From the NCBI GenBank assembly GCA_963710315.1, contig CAVPZW010000007.1:310001-374000 (forward strand): 64,000 nucleotides of DNA. Reading direction: 5' to 3'. This document shows, piece by piece, positions 9,641 through 18,156 of this stretch (positions are counted from its first letter, which is position 1; each line of letters begins with the position of its first letter). Both the position numbers and the translations under genes were made by a program. The notes under the pieces were generated by a model. The model was not told the DNA's origin, made no database searches, and was given only the letters and a program-made list of their open reading frames with translations. The DNA comes from Palsa-360 sp963710315. Its GTDB lineage: Bacteria > Acidobacteriota > Terriglobia > Acidiferrales > UBA7541.

Positions 9641-11206
9641 ATGAATAGCACCGGGCCGCGATGGTTTGTCGCGGGCGATCTCGACGGTTTCTTCGGCTTG
9701 TTCTTCAGCGGCTTCCCCGATCTGTTGCTGATCGCCAGCCTCACTCCGCTGTGCGGTCTCCCTCAACAATTGGTCACTGGCCGCATATTGCCTGCCGTAG
9801 CGTTTTCCATTCTTTTTGGCAATTTATTTTATGCGTGGCAGGCCCACCGATTGGCGCGGATTTCCGGGCGCAACGATGTGACTGCAATTCCCTTCGGCAT
9901 CAATACCCCCACAATTTTTGCCTACATTTCCCTGATCATGCTGCCTGTTTACCAGCGCACGCATGACGCCAACCTGGCTTGGCACATGGGAATTTTCGCC
10001 AGCCTGGTGAGCGGCATCGTGCAATCCGTCAGCGCGTTTTGCATCGATTGGCTGCGCCGCACCACGCCGCTCGCGGCGCTGCTCTGCCCGCTGGCGGGCC
10101 TGGCCATGGCTTTTCTTTGCCTGGGATTTATTTTTGGAATTTTTCAGATACCGGCGGTAGCTCTTCTACCGGCGGTAATATTGCTCGCTTTTTACGCTTC
10201 GCGCATGCGCCTGCCCTGGCGCATTCCTTCGGGTCTGGTGGCCATGGTCGTCGGCGGCATCATCGTGGTGGTTTTGCGCGCCTTTCATGTTTACCAACTG
10301 CCGCCGCAGCCGCCGCTGCTTCCCCCTGGAATTTATTTGCCGCGGCCCGTGAATCTGTACCAAATCATCGTGCTGAGCGAAGGCTGGCGCTACGCTTCCA
10401 TTTTCATTCCACTCAGTTTGCTGGACACTATCGTTTCACTACAAATATTGGAAAGTGTTCGCGTGGGGGGAGACGACTATCCAACAAATCCGTCACTGCT
10501 GGTGAATGGCTTGGCCACCGTCGTGGGAGCGGCGCTGGGCAGCGCGTTCCCAACATCTCTCTACATTGGCCACAACGCGCACAAAGCCAACGGCGCACGA
10601 ATCGGATATTCGATCCTGGGGGGCGTGGTGAGTGCGGGACTTTGCCTGACGGGGCTGGTGCCTGTTGTGCTGCGCTTCATCCCCCTGGAAGTGGTTGCAT
10701 TCGCCGTGGTCTGGTTTGGATTGGCGATGGTGGGGCAAGCATTTGAAGAAATCCCTCCTAGGCACGCGGTCGCAGTGGCGCTTGGGCTTGCGCCTATGCT
10801 GGCGCAGTGGGTGACGCAAATCGTGGACCTAGCCATCCGCAAAGCGGGCGGCGACCTAATGACTGTCGCCCCACGCTTCGGCGGCGAGATGGCAATCTAT
10901 GGACTGATCGCTCTGGGACAAGGCGCCCTGCTGGTCTCCATGATCTGGGCCGCCGCGCTGGTCTGGATGATTGAGAGGCGATTCCTGCAGGCATCCGCCT
11001 GGATGCTCACAGCAGCAGTCTTATCGTGCTTTGGCGTAATTCACTCATACCAACTGACATCTCAGGGTATCGAAAACCGCCTCGGCTGGTGGGTCGCGCC
11101 TGAATTTACGCTGAGCTATCTTGGTGCGGCGGGGTTTCTTGTGCTCTGCCACGCTTATGCAAAGGGCAGGCCTAATGCGTTCTTGAATTCGGGTGTAGAC
11201 GATTAG
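9641..11206 (+). CDS. NCS2-like (xanthine/uracil-type) permease
   Basis: This 521-residue integral membrane protein has roughly 12-14 hydrophobic segments. It shows an early pattern close to the NCS2/AzgA group (GDLDGFFGLFFSGFPDLLL; RNDVTAIPFGINTPT) and a middle segment (SLLDTIVSLQILESV..GDDYPTNPSLLVNGLATVVGAALGS) matching the substrate-binding region of nucleobase:cation symporters. Nucleobase transport would fit the two nucleoside hydrolases 6-8 kb downstream, but the position directly after a Rieske oxygenase also allows another organic anion. The Shine-Dalgarno sequence is weak, so the start is less certain than the family. Confidence 0.82.
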   Translation: MNSTGPRWFVAGDLDGFFGLFFSGFPDLLLIASLTPLCGLPQQLVTGRILPAVAFSILFGNLFYAWQAHRLARISGRNDVTAIPFGINTPTIFAYISLIMLPVYQRTHDANLAWHMGIFASLVSGIVQSVSAFCIDWLRRTTPLAALLCPLAGLAMAFLCLGFIFGIFQIPAVALLPAVILLAFYASRMRLPWRIPSGLVAMVVGGIIVVVLRAFHVYQLPPQPPLLPPGIYLPRPVNLYQIIVLSEGWRYASIFIPLSLLDTIVSLQILESVRVGGDDYPTNPSLLVNGLATVVGAALGSAFPTSLYIGHNAHKANGARIGYSILGGVVSAGLCLTGLVPVVLRFIPLEVVAFAVVWFGLAMVGQAFEEIPPRHAVAVALGLAPMLAQWVTQIVDLAIRKAGGDLMTVAPRFGGEMAIYGLIALGQGALLVSMIWAAALVWMIERRFLQASAWMLTAAVLSCFGVIHSYQLTSQGIENRLGWWVAPEFTLSYLGAAGFLVLCHAYAKGRPNAFLNSGVDD

Positions 11207-11304
11207 GGACATGCCATGGCATGCCCATGTATTGCTAGTCCGCAGATTCTTTGCGTGGCGGGACGAATTTAGGATTGCTTCGGTCTAGGTGTGGCCTCGC
11301 TGGA

Positions 11305-11492
11305 AGTCCCGGAGGGACGGCACATCGTAGCCCACCACGTAAGTGGTGGGAGCGCAGCACCTGGCGAATAAAAGCCCCGGAGGGGCGGCACAGGCTTCAA
11401 CCTGTGCCGCCCCTCCGGGGCTTAAGTTTGTTGGGACAATTTCGCGCCCACCGTTTCATGGTGGGCTACGAACTGTCGTCCCTAACGGGACT
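11305..11492. repeat. nested palindromic intergenic repeat between convergent genes
   Basis: Three inverted repeats are nested. The inner one is perfect: arms 11372-11394 and 11401-11423 (23 bp) with a 6-nt loop. Around it, GTAGCCCACCAC/GTGGTGGG and its complement, and at the edges AGTCCCG...GGGAC and its complement, pair at 11305-11345 and about 11440-11492. It sits between the convergent NCS2 permease and ModA-like genes and could also stop transcription from both sides, although no U-run follows. It belongs with the other intergenic hairpins in this window in style, not in exact sequence. Confidence 0.8.
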
Positions 11493-11587
11493 GGCGGAGG
11501 GAACATGTGCAATTCGCAGTTTAGCCATGAAAGTTATCTTTGGTTGCGGCTTCGTCGCGCTGCGGTCAACCCATCCAAATCTGCAGT

Positions 11588-12376
11588 TCACTTCCCGGGC
11601 TGCATCCCCGCTGCCTTATAAGCAGCTAGCGCCTCTGGCGACGAAAGAAACTTCAACAGCGCCTTGGCGGCTTCCGGATTTTTGGAATGAGTGGAGATGA
11701 ATCCCACCAAAGGTGTCCACGGCGAAACTTCCTTGGGCAGCACGCCTACGATATCGATTCCCGGGTCGGTCATCTCACTCACAAACGTCATGCCGATTTC
11801 TGCCTCGCCGTTGGCCACCATGCCCGAGACCATGGTGCCGCCGCCAGCGCCGCCCGGCCCCGTGCCGCGAACGCGCTTGAGCTTTGGCTCGACTTGCTCG
11901 TCGATGCCCAATTTCTTGAGCATGTCGTTGATGCTGACGCCGGCCGCTGCGCCAGTCGAGGCATCTGGGCACACGATCGATTTCGCTGAGAGCAGCATTT
12001 TCTTCACAGCCGCCGTGTTTGAAATGTCGGGCTTCGGCGCGCCCTTCTTCACGGCGACGCCCACGGCAACGGAAGCCAGCGGCGTCGCGGTGCTCTCCAC
12101 CACGTTGCCGGAAGCAATCACCTCCGGCAAGGGCGGCTGCACGATGGGCACATCAAACACATCGCCGCGCACCACTTGCTGCTTGGTCCCGCCGCCGGAG
12201 CCAAACGTGGGATTAACCTTGTAGCCCGTTTTCTTTTCAAAAGAAGGAATGAGTTTTTCGATAGGCGCGCGGATTCCGCCCGGCGCAATCAGCGTAACCT
12301 CGGTCTGCGCAAGAGCCATACTAGAAGCGCTCAACAGAATTGCAACCGCGGCGAAAGCTAAAAACATTCGTCTCAT
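11588..12376 (-). CDS. ModA-like periplasmic substrate-binding protein
   Basis: The 262-residue product begins with a clear signal peptide (MRRMFLAFAAVAILLSASS, cleavage near ALA-QT). The mature part follows the type-2 periplasmic binding plan of the molybdate-binding ModA group: VTLIAPGGIRAPIEKLIPSFEKKTG, GSGG.TKQQV, the lobe crossover GVAVKKGAPKPDISN, and a late FLSSPEALAAYKAAGMQP. Members include molybdate binders and many of unassigned ligand. No permease or ATPase gene is next to it, so the transporter partner is unknown. The start at 12376 is chosen from the signal peptide and the GGAGA upstream; longer in-frame starts give non-signal sequence. It is divergent from the VWA gene. Confidence 0.82.
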   Translation of the reverse strand: MRRMFLAFAAVAILLSASSMALAQTEVTLIAPGGIRAPIEKLIPSFEKKTGYKVNPTFGSGGGTKQQVVRGDVFDVPIVQPPLPEVIASGNVVESTATPLASVAVGVAVKKGAPKPDISNTAAVKKMLLSAKSIVCPDASTGAAAGVSINDMLKKLGIDEQVEPKLKRVRGTGPGGAGGGTMVSGMVANGEAEIGMTFVSEMTDPGIDIVGVLPKEVSPWTPLVGFISTHSKNPEAAKALLKFLSSPEALAAYKAAGMQPGK

Positions 12377-12666
12377 GGCTTGGATCTCCAATGTTGGAGG
12401 GACATTTGATTCCTGCGATAGGCACGAATCGCGTGCGGGGATTGTTGCACTATTTCGCCAGATGCACAACCACCGGTCGCAACGCGGCGCTACCTCCCAC
12501 ATGCCCTCAGCCAACCAATCGGCACCTCGTGACAACGAACCTTATATGCGCTGGCTTTGCGATGAGTGACGTGCATCACGGAGTATTCGCACCAGCGCGA
12601 ATACTGTGCAATGGGATTGCTTGGAAGTTGAAACATGGCCCTGGCAACGCAATGGGAGGTACGAAC

Positions 12667-13608
12667 ATGAAACGCTTGCAACTTGCATGGTTGGCAGTCG
12701 CCGGAATCTCGATGGGCCTGGGAGCCATCGCTAATGTCTGTTACGCGCAGGAATCGCCGCCCGAGGCGGTCCCCGTGAGCATGGTCGTTTCGGTCGAGGC
12801 GAGGCATGGCAAGGATATCCCCGCAATCGAGCACAAGGAAGACGTTCGCGTGCTCGAAGGCCGCGAACGGCTGCGCGTCACGGATTGGATTCCGTTGCAA
12901 GGAGACAATGCCGATCTGGAAATTCTTTTTTTGATCGACGAAGCCAGCGGCGCGTCCGTCGCCAATCAGTTTGACGACGTGCGCAAGTTCATGGCGGCTC
13001 AGCCACCCACTACTCAAATTGCGGTCGGATACATGCAAAATGGAACCGTGCGAATGACTCAGAATTTCACGAAGGATCATGATGCGGCTGGCAAAGCGTT
13101 GCGCATCCCCATGGGCGCATTCGCCGGTGGGAATAGCCCCTATCTTTCGATCACGGATGTCATTAAACGCTGGCCGGAAACCAAGTCCCGCCACGCTATT
13201 TTTCTGATTTCCGATGGCATCGACCCGCTGCAACCGGGAATCACCGATTCCTACCTCGACCAAGCCGTGGAAACAGCGCAGCGCACCGGAACGCAAATCT
13301 ATTCCATCTACGCATCGCGAGCCGGCCATTTTGGCCACAGCCTGTGGAGAATCAACCAGGGGCAAAACAACCTGTCGCAGCTGACCGATAAAACCGGAGG
13401 CGAATCGTATTTCCAGGGAATGAATACCCCAATCGCTTTTGCTCCGTTCCTGGATGAGTTTGCGGAGCGCCTCAACCATCAGTACAGGCTTACATTCCTG
13501 ATTAAAACGGAAAAGAAACCTTCCTACAGACATGTGCGGCTGGAAACCGAAATACCAAATGCGGAACTGGTGACGGCCGACCGAGTGTACGTTCCAGCGG
13601 CAAAATAA
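12667..13608 (+). CDS. exported VWFA-related protein
   Basis: ATG 12667 follows GGGAGGT at good distance and opens a signal peptide (MKRLQLAWLAVAGISMGLG ... CYAQ). The 313-residue product has a von Willebrand factor A-like fold (LEILFLIDEASGASVANQFDDVRKF in place of the usual DxSxS, then RHAIFLISDGIDPL) typical of the VWFA-related domain abundant in Acidobacteriota. The MIDAS metal motif is degenerate (DEASG), so metal-dependent ligand binding is doubtful. Role unknown; envelope-located, probably protein-protein interaction. About 290 bp upstream is the divergent ModA-like gene. Confidence 0.78.
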   Translation: MKRLQLAWLAVAGISMGLGAIANVCYAQESPPEAVPVSMVVSVEARHGKDIPAIEHKEDVRVLEGRERLRVTDWIPLQGDNADLEILFLIDEASGASVANQFDDVRKFMAAQPPTTQIAVGYMQNGTVRMTQNFTKDHDAAGKALRIPMGAFAGGNSPYLSITDVIKRWPETKSRHAIFLISDGIDPLQPGITDSYLDQAVETAQRTGTQIYSIYASRAGHFGHSLWRINQGQNNLSQLTDKTGGESYFQGMNTPIAFAPFLDEFAERLNHQYRLTFLIKTEKKPSYRHVRLETEIPNAELVTADRVYVPAAK

Positions 13609-13744
13609 TTCATCATAAGGCCGCAAAAAAACCAATTGGAAGCGTTCCTTCGGAATCATGGCGGGAGCGCTTCCCCGCCTTGAAATCACCCAGCCAAATT
13701 ATGGTAAGGTAGCTCAGCAAAACTCAACGTCAGGGAGAAACCGC

Positions 13745-14707
13745 ATGAAGGTTGGCGTAGCGGGGCAAGGCGCGTTTGGGCAAAAACATCTCGAGGGCAT
13801 CGCCAAGATTCCGGGCGTCGAAGTCATCACGCTGACGGGCGGAAATCCGGCCGGCACGGAAGAAGTGGCCAAGAAATTCAAGATTCCTCATTGGACGGGC
13901 GATCTTGCCGAGAGCCTGAAGCAGCCCGGCCTGGAAGCCATGATCCTTGCGACTCCCACGCAAATGCACGCCAAGCAGGGCGAGCAATGCATGCGCGCCG
14001 GCAAGCATGTGCAGATCGAAATACCTATCGCCGATACTCTGGCCGATTCCGAGCGCCTGGTAAAAGTGCAAAAGGAAACCGGCGTCATCTGCATGGGCGG
14101 CCACACGCGCCGCTTCAATCCCAGCCATCAATACGTTCACAAGAAGATCAAGGCCGGCGAACTGAAGATTCAGCAGATGAATGTGCAGACGTATTTCTTC
14201 CGCCGCACCAACATGAACGCTGCCGGAAAGCCCAGGAGCTGGACCGATCATCTCCTGTGGCACCACGCCTGCCACACGGTGGACCTCTTTCAATATCAAA
14301 CCGGCGAACTTGTTTCCGAGTGCTACGCCGTGCAAGGCCCGATCCATCCGGAACTGAAAATCGCCATGGACATGGGCATCGTGATGAAAACTCCTTCGGG
14401 AGCTCTCTGCACGCTGTCGCTTTCCTTCAACAACAAAGGGCCGCTGGGCACGTTTTTCCGCTACATCTGCGATAACGGCACGTACATTGCCCGCTACGAT
14501 GACTTGCTGGACGGCGAGGAAAACAAGATCGACGTGTCCAAGGTGGACGTCTCCATGAACGGCATTGAGTTGCAGGATCGCGAATTTTTCGCGGCCATTC
14601 AAGGAAAGCGCGAGCCAAATGCCAGCGTCGCCCAATGCTTCACGGCCATACAGGTCCTGGACCGAATCGAGAAGTTTCTCAATTCCGCGGCGGGCGCCAG
14701 CGCGTAG
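13745..14707 (+). CDS. ligC: LigC/PmdC-type 4-carboxy-2-hydroxymuconate-6-semialdehyde dehydrogenase (Gfo/Idh/MocA family)
   Basis: The 320-residue protein has an N-terminal Rossmann motif (GVAGQGAFGQKHLEGI) and the Gfo/Idh/MocA C-terminal domain. Several long stretches match what I know of LigC/PmdC of the protocatechuate 4,5-cleavage pathway: TPTQMHAKQGEQCM.AGKHVQ.EIP, GHTRRFNPSHQYVHK, QTYFFRRTNMNA, the substrate-site WHHACHTVDLFQYQTGE, and FFRYICDNGTYIARYDDL. The enzyme oxidises the hemiacetal of 4-carboxy-2-hydroxymuconate semialdehyde to 2-pyrone-4,6-dicarboxylate (EC 1.1.1.312). AGGGAGA precedes the ATG. The ring-cleaving dioxygenase (LigAB) and later steps (LigI/J/K) are not in the window, so this assignment rests on sequence resemblance, not on an operon. 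Confidence 0.82.
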   Translation: MKVGVAGQGAFGQKHLEGIAKIPGVEVITLTGGNPAGTEEVAKKFKIPHWTGDLAESLKQPGLEAMILATPTQMHAKQGEQCMRAGKHVQIEIPIADTLADSERLVKVQKETGVICMGGHTRRFNPSHQYVHKKIKAGELKIQQMNVQTYFFRRTNMNAAGKPRSWTDHLLWHHACHTVDLFQYQTGELVSECYAVQGPIHPELKIAMDMGIVMKTPSGALCTLSLSFNNKGPLGTFFRYICDNGTYIARYDDLLDGEENKIDVSKVDVSMNGIELQDREFFAAIQGKREPNASVAQCFTAIQVLDRIEKFLNSAAGASA

Positions 14708-14780
14708 AATAAATAAATTTAGCGGATCGCAAGGTTGCATTAGCGCCACCGAGCGATTATGTTTTGTGGCGCGGGCTTTT

Positions 14781-14852
14781 GTGGCACGGGCTTCAGCCTG
14801 CGGGGGTTGGTCCTTGCTAGGACTAAACCCCGCAGGCTGAAGCACGCGCCAC
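14781..14852. repeat. dispersed hairpin repeat (GGCTTCAGCCTG family)
   Basis: Two arms of about 34 bp pair with about four mismatches around a short loop, with GTGG at the left edge and CCAC at the right. The core GGCTTCAGCCTGCGGGG is shared with copies at 18070-18142, 20626-20699 and 62371-62444. It sits 70 bp after the LigC-type gene and before mmsA. Confidence 0.85.
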
Positions 14853-15015
14853 GTATTCAAGGGTTCCGAGACGCGTTCAGCCGATCTTGTTGCGTTTGGC
14901 TCCCCATGTTGTTGCGGAAGAAAATCTTCCCCAATGGTATTGAACCGAATCGAAATTAAATCGCGCAGGGACATCGAAAGGTTTTTCACCGGTGCCGCCT
15001 GAATTGAGGAAAGTT

Positions 15016-16506
15016 ATGAGCGGAACTACGGCAGCGCAGACGAAAGTTAAAAACTATATCAATGGCAGCTGGGCGGAATCGAAGTCCGCGGAGTGGCGTG
15101 ACGTCATCAATCCGGCCAACGGCGAAGCCATTGCCGTCACGCCGCTGTCAACCACTGCTGAAGCCGACGCAGCGGTGGAATCGGCGGCGGCTGCAGCCCG
15201 CGAATGGCGGCGCACGCCCGCGGAAGACCGCATCCAGCCGCTCTTCAAACTGAAGATGCTGCTGGAAGATCATCTGGACGAGCTTGGCCGCATTATCACG
15301 CTGGAAAATGGCAAGACATTTGCCGAAGGAAAAGCCGAACTGCGCCGCGCCATCGAAAACGTGGAAGTGGCTTGCGGAATTCCCACCATGATGCAGGGTT
15401 ACAACTTGGAAGACGTCGCGCGCGGCGTGGACGAAATGATGATCCGCCAGCCGCTGGGCGTAGTGGCCGCTATCACTCCGTTTAATTTCCCCGGCATGAT
15501 TCCCTTCTGGTTTCTGCCCTACGCGATCGCCACCGGCAACACCTTCGTATTAAAGCCGTCCGAGCGCGTGCCGCTCACCATGGTGCGCGTGTTTGAATTG
15601 CTCGAAAAAGTGGGATTGCCCAAAGGTGTGGTCACGCTGATCAATGGCGGAAAGGCCGTGGTCGATGCACTGCTCGATCATCCCAAAGTCCGCGCCATCA
15701 GCTTCGTGGGATCGACGCCCATCGCGAAATATGTGTACGCGCGCGCCGCGGCAAACGGCAAGCGTGCGCAGTGCCAGGGCGGAGCCAAGAACCACGTGAT
15801 CGTCCTGCCCGATGCGGAAATGAAAATGGCCACGCAGATCATCAACGACAGCGCATTTGGCTGCGCCGGGCAGCGTTGCCTGGCCGTTTCCGTCGCCGTC
15901 ACCATCGGCGAGGCGCAAAAAACTTTTCGCGATTCCATCACCGAAGCCGCCGCGTCCCTGAAAGTGGGCGACGGACTGGAAGAAGGCATCCAGATGGGCC
16001 CGGTGATCACCGCGCAAAGCAAATCGCGAATCGAATCGTTGATCGGCGTCGGCGAAAAAGAAGGAGCAAAGGTAATTCTCGACGGCCGCAACGCAAAAAT
16101 TCCCAAGCATGAGTCGGGAAATTTTCTGAAGCCCACCATTCTCGACGGCGTGCCCGCCACCAGCGAGCTGACCGACACGGAAATCTTCGGCCCCGTGCTG
16201 AGCCTGGTCCACGCGCGCGACATGGACGAAGCCATCGCATTCCTCGAGCGCAGCCCGTTCGGCAATCAGGCTTCCCTTTTCACCTCCAGCGGATCGGCCG
16301 CGCGCCGCTTCCGCTACGAAGCCCCCGCCGGCAACATCGGCATCAATATCGGCGTGGCCGCCCCCATGGCCTACTTCCCCTTTACCGGCTGGAAAGGCAG
16401 CTTCTTCGGCGACATGCACGCACAAGGCCGCGACGCCATCGAGTTCTACACGGACAAAAAGGTCGTCATCGAGCGCTGGGGCGAGCAGCACAGCCGCAAG
16501 TTCTAA
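15016..16506 (+). CDS. mmsA: CoA-acylating methylmalonate-semialdehyde dehydrogenase
   Basis: The 496-residue aldehyde dehydrogenase has the MmsA-type signature: YINGSW near the start, VAAITPFNFPGMIPFWFLPYAIA, SFVGSTPIAKYVY, and the catalytic Cys in GCAGQRCLAVS, with the late FTGWKGSFFGDMHAQG that distinguishes this group. It converts methylmalonate or malonate semialdehyde to propionyl- or acetyl-CoA (EC 1.2.1.27), normally in valine, myo-inositol or beta-alanine breakdown. TTGAGGAA lies just before the ATG. It may share transcription with the LigC-type gene 308 bp upstream, but a hairpin repeat lies between. Confidence 0.92.
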   Translation: MSGTTAAQTKVKNYINGSWAESKSAEWRDVINPANGEAIAVTPLSTTAEADAAVESAAAAAREWRRTPAEDRIQPLFKLKMLLEDHLDELGRIITLENGKTFAEGKAELRRAIENVEVACGIPTMMQGYNLEDVARGVDEMMIRQPLGVVAAITPFNFPGMIPFWFLPYAIATGNTFVLKPSERVPLTMVRVFELLEKVGLPKGVVTLINGGKAVVDALLDHPKVRAISFVGSTPIAKYVYARAAANGKRAQCQGGAKNHVIVLPDAEMKMATQIINDSAFGCAGQRCLAVSVAVTIGEAQKTFRDSITEAAASLKVGDGLEEGIQMGPVITAQSKSRIESLIGVGEKEGAKVILDGRNAKIPKHESGNFLKPTILDGVPATSELTDTEIFGPVLSLVHARDMDEAIAFLERSPFGNQASLFTSSGSAARRFRYEAPAGNIGINIGVAAPMAYFPFTGWKGSFFGDMHAQGRDAIEFYTDKKVVIERWGEQHSRKF

Positions 16507-16940
16507 ACACATAAGGATGGATAAGGTTTTAAATCTGAGGGTCCCTGATGTCCTCGCGCAACGAACGTCCAGCCAATCGGAGCGACCCCACCAAAGGTGG
16601 TGAAGAGCGCGAATCGGCTAAAGATCGCCCGAATATTGAACCCCACCCCATGTGATGGATGCCTATATAGCCAGCCTCAAGAGATTTGCCGCAGTCTTTA
16701 GGAACCTCGCCAATTAGTTGCTTGAATTTGCATGGGTCAACATTGAGGAATTCATGCCAAGTCATTCAGGGTAGCCGCACGACTTCGCCTCGATAAGAAA
16801 TTCCGAACAAAAACGAGATCGACTGCAATCAAATCATTGATTCGTGCTCCGCCATTTGCAATGTAGAATTGCGGAGCCGGGATTTATTTTTTGATTTCAA
16901 TTTAGTGTTGGTCCTTGCGGTCGTTCATATTGAGGTAAAA
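16507..16940. other. intergenic region without a convincing gene
   Basis: About 430 bp between mmsA and the first nucleoside hydrolase. A 78-codon minus-strand frame (16529-16765) opens with an ordinary-looking protein start but has no recognisable domain and no good Shine-Dalgarno sequence, so I do not call it; it could be a gene relic. The end of the region carries TGAGGTAAAA directly before the ATG at 16941. Confidence 0.4.
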
Positions 16941-18074
16941 ATGCGAAATCCGTCCGACCTACTTGCTCACACCCCCATGTTTTCTCCCGCGCCGCAAACT
17001 CCTGCGCCATCCGGCGGCAAGAAGAAAGTGATCTACGACCAGGACCATCGTGGACCGCTTTCCACCGATACGGTTGCAACTTTGATGCTCCTGCAGGCGG
17101 ACAACATCGATCTGCTGGGAATTTGCACGGTGACATGCGACATGTGGGCCAAGCAGGAAACGGCCTACGCGCTGCGCCTCTTGGAACTGATGGGCCGCAC
17201 GGAAATCCCTGTGTTCATGGGAGTGCAGGAGCCGCTGCTCAACACCAAGGCTGAGGCGCAGATGCGCTACCAGATGTTCGGGTCGCGCTCGCTGGGCAAC
17301 GAAGGGTATCTGGGAGCCTTTGCGAAAGATGCGGCGGGGCGCGACGAACTGGCGCCGCTGCCGCCGCCTTACAACCGCTTCGCGCAGATCAAGGCGCAGC
17401 CCGAGCCGGCTGCGGACTTCATCATCCGCACCATTCGCGCCAACCCCAACGAAGTGACCATGTATTGCGGCGGCCCGATGACCAACCTCGCTCTCGCCGT
17501 GATGCTCGCGCCGGACATTGTGCCCATCACCAAGGAAGTGATTTTCATGGGCGGCGGCCTTCATCACTCCACCAGTTCCGTGAATGTTTATTTCGACGCC
17601 GAAGCCGCCAAGATCGGCTTTCGCGCGGACTGGCCTAAATTCACATTGGTCACCACGGACCTGGCCGAACAAGTTCACATGCAGGACGACGGCAAAGTGG
17701 ACGCCATCGTCGAGCGCGCGCATTCGCCCATCGCCGATCTGTTTCGCGAGTACGAACAGAAGCCGCAGCGCGCCAATCCGCAAAGGCGCTCCTTCCGCAT
17801 GCCGGATGAAATGATGGCCGCGCACGTCATCGATCCCACCATCTTCACCGGCTACGACGAAATGTTTATCGACATCGTGACGCATAACGACGGGCACTAC
17901 GGCGACACTTCCTTCTGGGACGCCAATTGGAAGGATAAGGGCGGCGAGCTTTCCGGGCAAAACGCACCTTCACTCAAAGCGGGCCGCGTGCAAGTGCTGA
18001 ATGGCATCGACAAGAAACGATTTCGGGAGTTGTTCATGGACTTGATGACGCGGCCGATTCATCGGTCTAAGTAG
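16941..18074 (+). CDS. nucleoside hydrolase-like protein with altered N-terminal Asp motif (copy 1)
   Basis: GAGGTAAAA precedes ATG 16941; a longer in-frame start at 16869 gives implausible sequence. The 377-residue product follows the inosine-uridine-preferring nucleoside hydrolase fold: VIYDQD at the first strand, ADNIDLLGICTVT, ELMGRTEIPVFMG, YCGGPMTNLALAVML, VIFMGGG, and a late VIDPTIF. The canonical DxDPGxDD calcium motif is replaced by DQDHRGPLSTD, so one of the two adjacent aspartates is lost, and the conserved TxGN Asn region reads TVTCD. Hydrolysis of nucleosides is therefore uncertain. Unlike its downstream paralogue it has no clear Tat signal. The paralogue follows after 82 bp. Confidence 0.82.
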   Translation: MRNPSDLLAHTPMFSPAPQTPAPSGGKKKVIYDQDHRGPLSTDTVATLMLLQADNIDLLGICTVTCDMWAKQETAYALRLLELMGRTEIPVFMGVQEPLLNTKAEAQMRYQMFGSRSLGNEGYLGAFAKDAAGRDELAPLPPPYNRFAQIKAQPEPAADFIIRTIRANPNEVTMYCGGPMTNLALAVMLAPDIVPITKEVIFMGGGLHHSTSSVNVYFDAEAAKIGFRADWPKFTLVTTDLAEQVHMQDDGKVDAIVERAHSPIADLFREYEQKPQRANPQRRSFRMPDEMMAAHVIDPTIFTGYDEMFIDIVTHNDGHYGDTSFWDANWKDKGGELSGQNAPSLKAGRVQVLNGIDKKRFRELFMDLMTRPIHRSK

Positions 18075-18142
18075 AACAGGCTTCAGCCTGTTGGTTTTTG
18101 CATGACTAACATTCAAACCAACAGGCTGAAGCCTGTTCTACT
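18070..18142. repeat. perfect 28-bp inverted repeat, GGCTTCAGCCTG family
   Basis: Arms 18070-18097 and 18115-18142 are perfectly complementary around a 17-nt loop; each arm itself contains the small palindrome AGGCTTCAGCCT. It fills the gap between the two nucleoside hydrolase paralogues and overlaps the stop codon of the first. It could weaken read-through or protect the upstream message, but no U-tract follows, so I class it as a dispersed repeat. Confidence 0.9.
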
Positions 18143-18156
18143 GAAAGCGAGCCCCA

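Noticed and set aside
16529..16765. 78-codon minus-strand frame after mmsA
   Set aside because: No domain, weak start signal and no conserved context; left as unassigned intergenic.
18070..18142. Rho-independent terminator between the nucleoside hydrolase genes
   Set aside because: The stem is perfect but has a long loop, no U-run follows, and related copies exist elsewhere, so it is classed as a dispersed repeat.
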